64,000 bases of DNA, taken from the NCBI GenBank assembly GCA_036679665.1, contig JAZHEJ010000040.1, positions 62,001-126,000 of the forward strand, given 5' to 3'. Both the position numbers and the translations under genes were made by a program. This DNA is from Tethybacter castelli. GTDB taxonomy: Bacteria; Pseudomonadota; Gammaproteobacteria; Tethybacterales; Tethybacteraceae. The first letter of the stretch is position 1. Each line of letters opens with the position of its first letter. Of this stretch, positions 54,562-62,354 are shown piece by piece. The notes below the pieces were generated by a model that ran no database searches, was not told where the DNA came from, and saw only the letters and a list, made by a program, of their open reading frames with translations.

Positions 54562-56297
54562 TAGTCAGCCAAAGCGAGCGTGTCTGTTACGTCTATCGGC
54601 TCATTTTGCTGGTCAGGAGGGATTGAGTACATTCGCAAAGCATGACTCATCAGTTCAGAAAATACCGGTGCCGCAACCGTTCCGCCGTAGTAACCATTCT
54701 GCGTTGGTTCATCAATCATTACCGCGCATATAAAGCGCGGGCTTGAGGCCGGAGCCATTCCCACAAAAACTGACTGATAGCGACTTTGATCATAGCCTTT
54801 AACTCCATCCTTGCGTTTATGGGTTGTTCCGGTTTTACCGGCTACGCGATAGCCGCTGATACTGGCCTTCGGCGCTGTGCCCTTGGTGGATACCACGTTT
54901 TCAAGTAAGCGCAGTATCGACGTGGCAGTCGCTGCTGATAATACCTGCTTCGGATTTGAGCCGGGGCCGCCGCGTACGATGGTCGGACGCGGAAGCAAGC
55001 CCTTGTTGCCTATCGCCGCATATGCGCGGGTTAGCTGAAGCAAGTTGACAGACAAGCCGTAGCCATAAGCCATTGTTGCTTTTTCCACCGGACGCCATGA
55101 TTCATAGTCACGCAACACTCCCGTGATTTCGCCGGGCAATCCTAGCAACACCTGAGGAGAAAAGCCCAAATTACTATAGCCTTGGTACATCTTCTGGTCG
55201 TCTAGCAACTCAGCAATTCGCACCGCTCCGACATTGCTTGAACGCATTAGAATTTCACCAACCGACAAATCAGTGTCGATTTTTTTGTCTTTTACCGTGT
55301 ATCGACCAAAGCGTATCGGCCGAGCGGTTTTCAAAACGGTGCCGGGTTCGATCAGGTCTTCTTCCATCGCAATTGCCGCGAGCAACGGTTTGATGGTCGA
55401 TCCAGGTTCAAACAAATCTTGGATCGCCCGATTGCGACGTTCTACGGTGCTGCTTTTACCGCTGTTGGGGTTGTAAGTCGGTACGTTGGCCATTGCCATG
55501 ATTTCGCCGTTTAAGGCATCCATCAAAATCAGCGCGCCAGAAGTCGCGTTATGTTTTTCTACCGTGCGGCTAAGCGCAACTGAAGCATAATATTGCAAGC
55601 GCGCGTCGATGGTCAGCACCACATCGCGACCGTTGACGGCGGGGACTTCTTTGAACTGTTCCAACACTTCGCCACTAGCGGTACGCAACACCAATAATTC
55701 ACCTTCTTGCGGAGCAAGCTTTCCGTGTTCAGCTCCTTCTATGCCGGCCTGGCCTTTGCCGGTGTGATCAGTAAATCCGGTGATGTGCGCCGCTTCTTGC
55801 GCAGCGGGATAAAAGCGGCGGTAACGTCTTTCGAATCGCAGGTGAGGTAACTTACGACTACCTATCAGTTGCATTTCTTCTGGCGAAATGCTATGACGCA
55901 AATACGCAAAACCGATATTACGCGCCAAAATTCCGCGTAGCTTTTCATCGTCGATTTGCATTGAACGGGCAATGTTCGCGACCGCTTCGGAATGGGCTTT
56001 GGTACTTTTGCCTCTCGCCCACCGCGTGAACAAAATAGGATTGATGAACGCTGAATAAACCACTGCGCTTATCGCCAATGGCCGACCGTTACGATCCCAG
56101 ATTACCCCGCGTTCTCCTTGCAGATTTATGCTGTCAATATAGCGCTTGTCCGACTGCTGGATCAACATGTCGCCTTGGACCAAACTTCGCCACAGCGCTC
56201 CAGCCAACAATACCAGCAAAGCAGTCGTGCACAGCGCGATAATTAGCTTTATGCGCCACGGCGGACAAGTAGTCGAGCGTTCAAGCATCCGAATCAT
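54561..56297 (-). CDS. ftsI: Septal peptidoglycan transpeptidase FtsI (PBP3)
   Basis: Cross-links septal peptidoglycan. The 578 residues have one N-terminal membrane segment (about 17-37), a pedestal domain beginning GVIWDRNGRPLAIS, and a transpeptidase domain with the active-site Ser-x-x-Lys in FEPGSTIKPLLAA, SSN in LMRSSNVGAVRIAE and KTGT in VAGKTGTTHKRKDG. All three penicillin-binding motifs are intact. It overlaps ftsL by 4 bases. Confidence 0.97.
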   Translation of the reverse strand: MIRMLERSTTCPPWRIKLIIALCTTALLVLLAGALWRSLVQGDMLIQQSDKRYIDSINLQGERGVIWDRNGRPLAISAVVYSAFINPILFTRWARGKSTKAHSEAVANIARSMQIDDEKLRGILARNIGFAYLRHSISPEEMQLIGSRKLPHLRFERRYRRFYPAAQEAAHITGFTDHTGKGQAGIEGAEHGKLAPQEGELLVLRTASGEVLEQFKEVPAVNGRDVVLTIDARLQYYASVALSRTVEKHNATSGALILMDALNGEIMAMANVPTYNPNSGKSSTVERRNRAIQDLFEPGSTIKPLLAAIAMEEDLIEPGTVLKTARPIRFGRYTVKDKKIDTDLSVGEILMRSSNVGAVRIAELLDDQKMYQGYSNLGFSPQVLLGLPGEITGVLRDYESWRPVEKATMAYGYGLSVNLLQLTRAYAAIGNKGLLPRPTIVRGGPGSNPKQVLSAATATSILRLLENVVSTKGTAPKASISGYRVAGKTGTTHKRKDGVKGYDQSRYQSVFVGMAPASSPRFICAVMIDEPTQNGYYGGTVAAPVFSELMSHALRMYSIPPDQQNEPIDVTDTLALAD

Positions 56298-56611
56298 CGC
56301 GTATACTCCGGTGCCAGCGAACGCAACGTCCCATTGTCAACACTAGGAAATATCATGTTGTGCTCGCCACTGGCTTGCGCATGAAGCTCGGCATAGTCGG
56401 AAAATGATGCCAATTCAATTTGATAGCGTCGATTTTGCGCACGCAACTCGATATTTAGTTCCGCTGTGCGATTTAGCTCCGCCTGTAACTTGCGAGCTTC
56501 ATAACGAACATTTACCAAGATCAGCGCGGCGATGCAACACATCACCGCCAAGATCAGCAACAACTTAACTGAAATGGTGTCCTTCACAGCTTTACCCCGA
56601 CTCGCAAACAT
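56294..56611 (-). CDS. ftsL: Cell division protein FtsL
   Basis: Small bitopic divisome protein that activates FtsWI together with FtsB and FtsQ. The 105 residues have a membrane segment near 16-35 (LLLILAVMCCIAALILVNV) and a coiled-coil with heptad-like RKLQAELNRTAELNIELRAQ, then a short periplasmic tail. Sequence conservation is low, as is usual, and the call rests on length, topology and position between rsmH and ftsI. It overlaps rsmH by 28 bases. Confidence 0.88.
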   Translation of the reverse strand: MFASRGKAVKDTISVKLLLILAVMCCIAALILVNVRYEARKLQAELNRTAELNIELRAQNRRYQIELASFSDYAELHAQASGEHNMIFPSVDNGTLRSLAPEYTR

Positions 56612-57480
56612 GCGCTGCGCGAGCGCCGGTTGTCTTGCTGTTCATCTTTGTCAGGCCTTTGCATCTTGCCAAGCTGCTTCATTTGCCTGTAACCGTCATC
56701 AACTGCGCGTAAGAAGTGTTTGACTATGCGGTCTTCCAGCGAATGAAAACTAATCGCTACCAATCTGCCTCCCACACATAACAGTCGCGCAGATTTGGCC
56801 AACCCCGCGACCAGACTTGAAAGTTCATCGTTGACCCAGATTCGTAATGCCTGGAAGGTCCTGGTTGCTGGGTGAATTCGCTTCCAACCCGGACCGGACG
56901 CGCAGGCGGCGGCCAAATCAGCGGTATCGTTAAGCCTGCCCTCGCGTCGGCGCCGCAAAATTAATCGCGCCACTTTTTTCCAACGTCGTTCCTGACCGTA
57001 TTCACGCAGCACGCGTCCAAGTTCAGTTTCGGAAACCCTGCTTAGTTTGTCCAGCAAAGATGGGCCGCTGCTTACATCTAGGCGCATGTCAAGCGGAGCC
57101 GCTTTAGCAAACGTGAAGCCGCGCTCGCTACTATCTAATTGCAAGGAGGAAATACCCAGATCAAACAGTACTCCATTGATTTTGCCTTGCTGATCCGACG
57201 AAACCACTTCATCTAGATCGCAAAAATTCGCATGATGAAAACTGAGTCGTGCATCGGCGATTTTGGCGGCGCTGCGCGCGCCGTTGGCGTCCGCATCAAT
57301 CGCGATAATTTTGCCGTCTGCCCCGAGCTTGCGCAGAATTGCCCGGCTATGGCCGCCACCGCCGAAAGTCGCGTCTATATATGTGCCGGCAGGATCAATA
57401 TCTAAGCCTTTGATGACCTGTTCAACCATAACCGGCTGATGTTCAGGTTGTGCCTCCAGCTCAAATCCGGAAGGTTTCAT
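56584..57480 (-). CDS. rsmH: 16S rRNA (cytosine1402-N4)-methyltransferase
   Basis: Methylates C1402 of 16S rRNA. About 298 residues from the ATG at 57480 (MKPSGFELEAQPEHQPVMV); an ATG nine bases upstream is also possible. Visible motifs are HQPVMVEQVIKGL, YIDATFGGGGHSRAIL, GVLFDLGISSLQLD, RGFTFAKAAPLDMRLD, FQALRIWVNDEL and VAISFHSLEDRIVKHF. The frame overlaps the mraZ stop by about 20 bases, suggesting coupling. Confidence 0.95.
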   Translation of the reverse strand: MKPSGFELEAQPEHQPVMVEQVIKGLDIDPAGTYIDATFGGGGHSRAILRKLGADGKIIAIDADANGARSAAKIADARLSFHHANFCDLDEVVSSDQQGKINGVLFDLGISSLQLDSSERGFTFAKAAPLDMRLDVSSGPSLLDKLSRVSETELGRVLREYGQERRWKKVARLILRRRREGRLNDTADLAAACASGPGWKRIHPATRTFQALRIWVNDELSSLVAGLAKSARLLCVGGRLVAISFHSLEDRIVKHFLRAVDDGYRQMKQLGKMQRPDKDEQQDNRRSRSACLRVGVKL

Positions 57481-57943
57481 CCCATCCATCCGGCATCTGC
57501 CATTTGTCGTCTTTGAGCATATCATGCCGATATTTGGAGTTCAGGTTGTCAAGAACCTGCTTGCTCCACAACCGAATCTTGTTGTCCATCCCCAGAAACG
57601 TAACCTCACTGATGATTGACGCGTGCTCAAGCAGCGCTTTGCCAATCTTGATGCGTCCGGCGCTGTCGAATTCGACATCATCTTCGGCCATACCGATAAT
57701 TGTTTGTTTAAAATATTCTGAATGCCCCCCAGAATCAGGCATTCCGCTAACGCTACTCTCAAGCTTCTCATATACAGCCTTGGCCATGATCATCAAATAA
57801 CCATAGGGGTTGGCAGTAACCACCAGCTGCTCAGATTCGTTACGTTCAAAAATTTCACGAAATCGGCTGGGGATAACCACTCTTCCTTTGGCATCAACCT
57901 TGCCAGATAGTGTTCCTCTAAATCGCTGGCTAAAGTCACGCAT
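57461..57943 (-). CDS. mraZ: Transcriptional regulator MraZ
   Basis: First gene of the division cluster; MraZ is known to repress it by binding repeated G-rich boxes. The 160 residues contain two SpoVT/AbrB-like halves, each with its signature: LSGKVDAKGRVVIPSRFRE (near 12-30) and the second copy DSAGRIKIGKALLEHA. No Shine-Dalgarno-like sequence precedes the ATG at 57943. Three matching boxes lie directly upstream, so autoregulation is likely. Confidence 0.95.
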   Translation of the reverse strand: MRDFSQRFRGTLSGKVDAKGRVVIPSRFREIFERNESEQLVVTANPYGYLMIMAKAVYEKLESSVSGMPDSGGHSEYFKQTIIGMAEDDVEFDSAGRIKIGKALLEHASIISEVTFLGMDNKIRLWSKQVLDNLNSKYRHDMLKDDKWQMPDGWDETFRI

Positions 57944-57948
57944 AAATT

Positions 57949-57978
57949 ACTATACCACAAAATCCCACAATATGACAC
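57949..57978 (-). promoter_or_regulatory. MraZ operator (three 10-base-spaced boxes) with -10 element
   Basis: Reading towards mraZ: GTGTC, 5 bases, GTGGG, 5 bases, GTGGT (57954-57978), exactly the spacing known for MraZ boxes in E. coli. A TATAGT -10-like element at 57949-57954 touches the last box. Transcription would begin within a base or two of the mraZ ATG, so the mRNA may be leaderless. Confidence 0.75.
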
Positions 57979-58026
57979 ATTTTAATAACATATTCATACC
58001 GTTAATCCAAATAATCAATATAGCTA

Positions 58027-58055
58027 TTGAAAAACCTATTAAAATAACCTATGAT
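58027..58055 (+). promoter_or_regulatory. Sigma-70 promoter for the glycine-zipper gene
   Basis: TTGAAA at 58027-58032, a 17-base spacer and TATGAT at 58050-58055. The predicted start of transcription is near 58062. This lies after the first in-frame ATG (58051), which supports the ATG at 58087 as the true start of the downstream gene. Confidence 0.65.
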
Positions 58056-58086
58056 TAACTATAGATTTATCAATGGTAAACAACAA

Positions 58087-58716
58087 ATGCTAAACAAAAT
58101 CAAACTCTTACCTATTTTTATTATCGGTATGATTGTTCAACCTTTTTCGTATGCCGAAGACGACTATTTGGCTACTGCACGGGTGGTTGGTACCACCCCT
58201 GTTATCGAAAAACTATACGCGCCTTCCAGAAAATGCGATCATCCGCAATACAGAAAAGCCAGAAATGACGGTGATTTTATTTTCGGAGCTTTGCTAGGTG
58301 GAGTAGCCGGCGCGCAAGTCGGCAAAGGTTCAGGCCGGGATGCCGCCGCCGCTTTGGGAGCAGTTCTAGGTGGTAATCTTGCTGCAGGCGGCGGGCAATT
58401 GACCGGCGAAGAGTTGTTAGGCGCGATTGCCGGTGGCGCGATTGGCAACACGGTTGGGGAAGGCACAGGTAAAACTGCCGCCACCGCAGCAGGTGCGGTG
58501 TTGGGAAACGCCCTAGCTAGCGGTATGTTGTCGCGCAATCGCGATAGCTACAATAGAGTTTGCGGCAGAAACGTTACGTCGCGCAATGTGATTACCGGCT
58601 ATGATGTCAGGTACGAATACAACGGACTGCAGTTTGTCGGCCGTTTGCCTTACAAGCCTGACCGGGAGGTCGACATCCTCATAAGCGCAGAAATTCTTGA
58701 AGATCGCACTTTATAA
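58087..58716 (+). CDS. Glycine-zipper envelope protein with duplicated zipper
   Basis: 209 residues from the ATG at 58087. A signal peptide (MLNKIKLLPIFIIGMIVQPFSYA|ED) is followed by a short linker with one Cys and two tandem glycine-zipper blocks: FIFGALLGGVAGAQVGKGSG and LLGAIAGGAIGNTVGEGTG, each followed by a GAVLG segment. The C-terminal strand region YDVRYEYNGLQFVGRLPYKP resembles the end of Rickettsia 17 kDa antigen/'glycine zipper 2TM' proteins. The signal peptide shows no lipobox. Probably periplasmic or outer-membrane associated. An earlier ATG at 58051 lies inside the promoter. Confidence 0.78.
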   Translation: MLNKIKLLPIFIIGMIVQPFSYAEDDYLATARVVGTTPVIEKLYAPSRKCDHPQYRKARNDGDFIFGALLGGVAGAQVGKGSGRDAAAALGAVLGGNLAAGGGQLTGEELLGAIAGGAIGNTVGEGTGKTAATAAGAVLGNALASGMLSRNRDSYNRVCGRNVTSRNVITGYDVRYEYNGLQFVGRLPYKPDREVDILISAEILEDRTL

Positions 58717-58737
58717 GATAACCGCGTAACGCGCCTA

Positions 58738-59682
58738 ATGCGGGTTATTTACCTAATTGACCCGCCAGCTACGCTAAACGCGCATAGCGACAGTACAATC
58801 GAATTAATGCGCGCCCAGCAACGCGCTGGTGATGACGTTTTTTTTGCATTGGCCAACCAAATGAGCCTGGTGTCCGGACATTTGGAAATAATTGCCCAAC
58901 CGGTTCAACTCAACGACGATGACCGGAACTGGTTTAACGTACGTGGGAATTATCAGAATCTTACTATCGCGGACATCGACCTTATATTTATGCGGCTTGA
59001 GCCGCCAGTCGGCAGCGCCTATCGAACCGTTTGCCAGATGCTTATGTTCGCTCAACGTGCCGGAGTATCCGTAGTCAATGATCCAGCCACACTGATCACT
59101 GGCGAAGAAAAGCTAAATGCGCTACGTTTTCCGCAACTTTGTCCACGTACCTTAGTAAGTAACGACCGCGTTCGAATAATCGAATTTGTTGCAACATTGG
59201 AAGGCGGCAGTATGATCAAACCGCTTGGGGGCTTCGGCGGTCAAAGCGTATTTTCATTCGCAGCCAACGACAGCAACTTGGAAGTCGCGGTGGATTCTTT
59301 GCTAGCTAACGGGCACAGCGTGTTAGCCCAGGAACGGTTGCGCGAGATCAGCGAAGGAGATCGCCGAGTACTGGTTATAGAAGGTGAGCCTTTCGCCTAT
59401 ATGATAAATCGCATTCCCTCCGCAGGTTCTCATCTAGGTAACATGGGTGCCGGCGGCATCGGTACAGCCAAGCAACTGGGCGAACCGGAAAAATCCATTG
59501 TGGCCGCGATCGGAAGCCACCTGCGTGATGCGGGTATTTTATTTGCCGGTATCGATATCATCGGCGGTAAATTGACCGAGATCAACATCACCTGCCCGAC
59601 CGGGTTGCGTGTCGTGCGTGATCAGACCAATAGCGATCCGGCCGCCCGGATTATTGAAGCAGCCAAAAAAATATCTGCTTGA
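58738..59682 (+). CDS. gshB: Glutathione synthetase
   Basis: Joins gamma-glutamylcysteine and glycine using an ATP-grasp fold. The 314 residues show MRVIYLIDPPATLNAHSDST, IFMRLEPPVGSAYRTVCQML, NDPATLITGEEKL, MIKPLGGFGGQSVF, AQERLREISEGDRRVLVIEG and ITCPTGLRVV. The usual DPP-x-D pattern reads DPPSY-like in other species and PPVGSAY here. It follows the glycine-zipper gene by 21 bases and is convergent with the DUF4268-type gene. Confidence 0.95.
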   Translation: MRVIYLIDPPATLNAHSDSTIELMRAQQRAGDDVFFALANQMSLVSGHLEIIAQPVQLNDDDRNWFNVRGNYQNLTIADIDLIFMRLEPPVGSAYRTVCQMLMFAQRAGVSVVNDPATLITGEEKLNALRFPQLCPRTLVSNDRVRIIEFVATLEGGSMIKPLGGFGGQSVFSFAANDSNLEVAVDSLLANGHSVLAQERLREISEGDRRVLVIEGEPFAYMINRIPSAGSHLGNMGAGGIGTAKQLGEPEKSIVAAIGSHLRDAGILFAGIDIIGGKLTEINITCPTGLRVVRDQTNSDPAARIIEAAKKISA

Positions 59683-59697
59683 ACTTACTTTGCATTA

Positions 59698-61110
59698 TCA
59701 CCAGCGAAAACTTTCCATCCGCCTTACTATCGGCAAGAACACACCCCATGCTGACGCAGTCGCGTCGCCAAGCTCGTCGGCTAAACTAAGATCGGCATAA
59801 GGATTTCGATCACTTGTCTTGCGCCAGCGCAGGCGCAATACTTGTTCGTTAACACGCAACCTGCTTTTCGCCCAATCAAAATCAAACTTATCGGCTAACA
59901 GCTCGTTTAGTCGTGCCCGATGTGCGCGCAATTGTTCAAACTGATTGGCGGCCTGAGCGTGATTGGCATGATGAATGCGAATCTCAACACAAAAACCGCG
60001 CTGACTAATCAGATATAAAACCGCCATTCTTATGCCACGGCGCCCTAGTCCGAATAGCAAACCGCGCGAACCTGCGCCCAAAGCTCTTTGCTTGCGCACC
60101 TGCTGGTTGGATACTGCGACCACCTTCTTGGCTACATGCGCCCAAAAAATACGCCGCGCTCGCTGACGTTCCCATGTGCTGGCTTTGGCGGCGAGTTGCC
60201 CGGTCGGAACAACGGTTAAACGCATAGTACCGACACTTGCGGTGCGCGGTGCACGATATTTGGCGTGAATGATCGTAATTTTCGCGGTGGCCAAGCAGCC
60301 TAGCAAAACCGCGAGCAGTTTTTTCACCGAGGCTTGCCAGTTCGCGATCACCACATAAACCTGTTTGGTTTTGGGCCGCAAAGAGGCCTCTAAAATTTCC
60401 ACCAGTTGCTCAACGCTTGGTCGCGCCGGCAAGCATATCGCGACCGGCGATTTAACCACTCCCAGCTTGGTACCAAGTTGCGGATCAACCCAAAGCTCAC
60501 AACCTGATTGTGGCACGGTAGTTAAAACTGGTTGTAATTTGCGGATCCACGTGATAAATGCACCAACATAATCATCACCGTGCAAGCTGTCTTGCTTGAG
60601 TACCAACGGACTATCAACCGAACTGTCTAGTTTCGCACTGATTTGCGGTTTAGAAAAATAGGCCACCGGAACATCGTTATCTGTAGCGACCGCCTGTACC
60701 TCAAGCAAATGCAAACAGCATATCTGCGGACAAGCACTTTTGATAAGGCGAAAAAAATGTTTCATTCTTTCTGGATAACTTTCAGCTACCATTACACCGT
60801 GCGCGGCGTCATGCTCTAGCACATAACCAAGCAGACGCATAGCATGATCTAAATCACTGGTTCCAAATTGCGATTCGATCACTACCGCCGCGTCACCTTG
60901 TTCCACACACAGTAAATCGCATCGGCCCGCGTCAGAGAAAGTCTCACGATCAAGCATTTCAAGTTCCAGACCGATTGCGTCACCTAGTCTTTTCAGTACC
61001 ACATTCCGGGCTAGCCAGCAATTAAATTTTGCCTCGTTGCCCCAGACGGCCCTCGCAGCTAATCTACCTCCCGGTTTTATTTCATCGCTACGTTGCGAAT
61101 TCCATGTCAG
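59698..61110 (-). CDS. DUF4268-type protein with PD-(D/E)XK-like N-terminal domain; probable CTG start
   Basis: The N-terminal part carries GRCDLLCVEQGDAAVVIESQ and LLGYVLEHDAAHGVMVAESY, resembling nuclease-fold proteins with 'DLL ... IENQ ... LLTYA'. The C-terminal ~150 residues (WAHVAKKVV; RGFCVEIRI; FEQLRAHRARLNELL; LRLRW) match DUF4268. Function unknown; a nuclease or defence role is speculative. GTG at 61002 is the first ordinary start, but the same frame continues upstream with family-like residues (LAARAVWGNEAKFNCWLARN). A perfect AGGAG (61119-61123) lies 8 bases before an in-frame CTG at 61108-61110, giving about 470 residues. A nearby ATG at 61105 is out of frame, so a frameshift is the alternative. 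Confidence 0.7.
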   Translation of the reverse strand: MTWNSQRSDEIKPGGRLAARAVWGNEAKFNCWLARNVVLKRLGDAIGLELEMLDRETFSDAGRCDLLCVEQGDAAVVIESQFGTSDLDHAMRLLGYVLEHDAAHGVMVAESYPERMKHFFRLIKSACPQICCLHLLEVQAVATDNDVPVAYFSKPQISAKLDSSVDSPLVLKQDSLHGDDYVGAFITWIRKLQPVLTTVPQSGCELWVDPQLGTKLGVVKSPVAICLPARPSVEQLVEILEASLRPKTKQVYVVIANWQASVKKLLAVLLGCLATAKITIIHAKYRAPRTASVGTMRLTVVPTGQLAAKASTWERQRARRIFWAHVAKKVVAVSNQQVRKQRALGAGSRGLLFGLGRRGIRMAVLYLISQRGFCVEIRIHHANHAQAANQFEQLRAHRARLNELLADKFDFDWAKSRLRVNEQVLRLRWRKTSDRNPYADLSLADELGDATASAWGVFLPIVRRMESFRW

Positions 61111-61124
61111 GATCTCTTCTCCTG

Positions 61125-62345
61125 CTATGCGTCAGTATGCTGTGATAGAGCTTTTTCGATTATCGAGATTCGCAACTTGCGCACCGCTGCGGCCGGTGCT
61201 TGTTGATCAGATTGCGCGGCCTTGGCGACATCAGCCAACATACTGGCCCGGTAGAGCCGCTGTATCAGTCGGCGGTTAGGATGAAGCGCATATGAATCAA
61301 CCTGCGGATTGGCCGCGTAATCACAGTCGGCGACTGCAAGCAAACACTTGAGAATCCTATCATTCCGCCAAACGCCAAGGCGACCAAACATCTCAACAAT
61401 CTGTTCGGCATCAAACTTGGCGAAGTTATGCACATTGCCGTGCTCCGCGACCGCAACAAGTACTTGCTTGGTGATCTGCGTCGGCACCCTTAGCCGCACG
61501 CAAACTTCTTTGGCGATCGGGACTCCCGCCTCTTCATGGCCAGGATGATTGGGCAGCTTCTCGGCAGGTGTAACCGCTTTGCCTACATCATGTAGCAACG
61601 TCGCAAGGCGCACTTCGAGTGGCCACCAATTGATCGCGGCAGTATGCAATACTTCTAAAGTGTGCGTGCCGACACAACCTTCCGGATGCATGCGCGGATT
61701 TTGCTCAACACCGAACAACGCTTCAATTTCAGGCAAAATCTGGCCCAACGCACCGCAACTTCGTAAAGTCTCAATCAGCAATTTGGGACGGCAGCCTGCC
61801 AAGCCGCGCGAAAATTCCTTCCAAATTCGCTCGCCGGAAAGTTCGGTTAATTCGCCGCTCGCGACAATCTGACAGATTAGCTTATGGGTTTCCGGAGCAA
61901 TCTCGAAATCAAGATCGGCACAATAGCGGGCGGCGCGCAACACGCGCAACGGATCTTCGCTGAATGCTTCAGAGACATGACGTAATGTGCGCAAAGATAT
62001 ATCACGCCGTCCTCCATATGGATCAATCAATTCGCCGGTATCGCTTCTGGCCATCGCATTGATGGTAAAGTCGCGCCGTAACAGATCCTGTTCAAGCGTC
62101 ACATCCGGATCGGCGTAGAACACAAAACCTTGGTGTCCCACTCCCTTTTTGCGCTCGGTGCGGGCAAGCGCATACTGATCGCTTTTGCCAGGATGGATGA
62201 ATACCGGAAAATCTTTGCCGACTGGCTGATAGCCGGCGGCAATCATCTGTTTTGGGGTCGCTCCGACTACCACATAGTCGACATCATGTGACTGGCGACC
62301 CAAAATTTTGTCCCTGACAACTCCACCCACCTTGTAAAACCGCAT
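61125..62345 (-). CDS. cca: Multifunctional CCA-adding enzyme (tRNA nucleotidyltransferase) with HD domain
   Basis: Adds or repairs the 3' CCA of tRNAs. 406 residues from the ATG at 62345. The nucleotidyltransferase head has VGGVVRD (6-12) and the metal-binding Asp21-x-Asp23 in SHDVDYVVVG. RRDFTINAMA, EDPLRVLRAARY and a C-terminal HD phosphohydrolase motif LLHDVGKAVTP near residue 250 complete the gammaproteobacterial type. Its partner need is visible here: the tRNA-Val gene lacks CCA. It follows the epimerase-like gene in the reverse order on the same strand (9-base gap). Confidence 0.96.
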   Translation of the reverse strand: MRFYKVGGVVRDKILGRQSHDVDYVVVGATPKQMIAAGYQPVGKDFPVFIHPGKSDQYALARTERKKGVGHQGFVFYADPDVTLEQDLLRRDFTINAMARSDTGELIDPYGGRRDISLRTLRHVSEAFSEDPLRVLRAARYCADLDFEIAPETHKLICQIVASGELTELSGERIWKEFSRGLAGCRPKLLIETLRSCGALGQILPEIEALFGVEQNPRMHPEGCVGTHTLEVLHTAAINWWPLEVRLATLLHDVGKAVTPAEKLPNHPGHEEAGVPIAKEVCVRLRVPTQITKQVLVAVAEHGNVHNFAKFDAEQIVEMFGRLGVWRNDRILKCLLAVADCDYAANPQVDSYALHPNRRLIQRLYRASMLADVAKAAQSDQQAPAAAVRKLRISIIEKALSQHTDA

Positions 62346-62354
62346 GGCCAAAGC

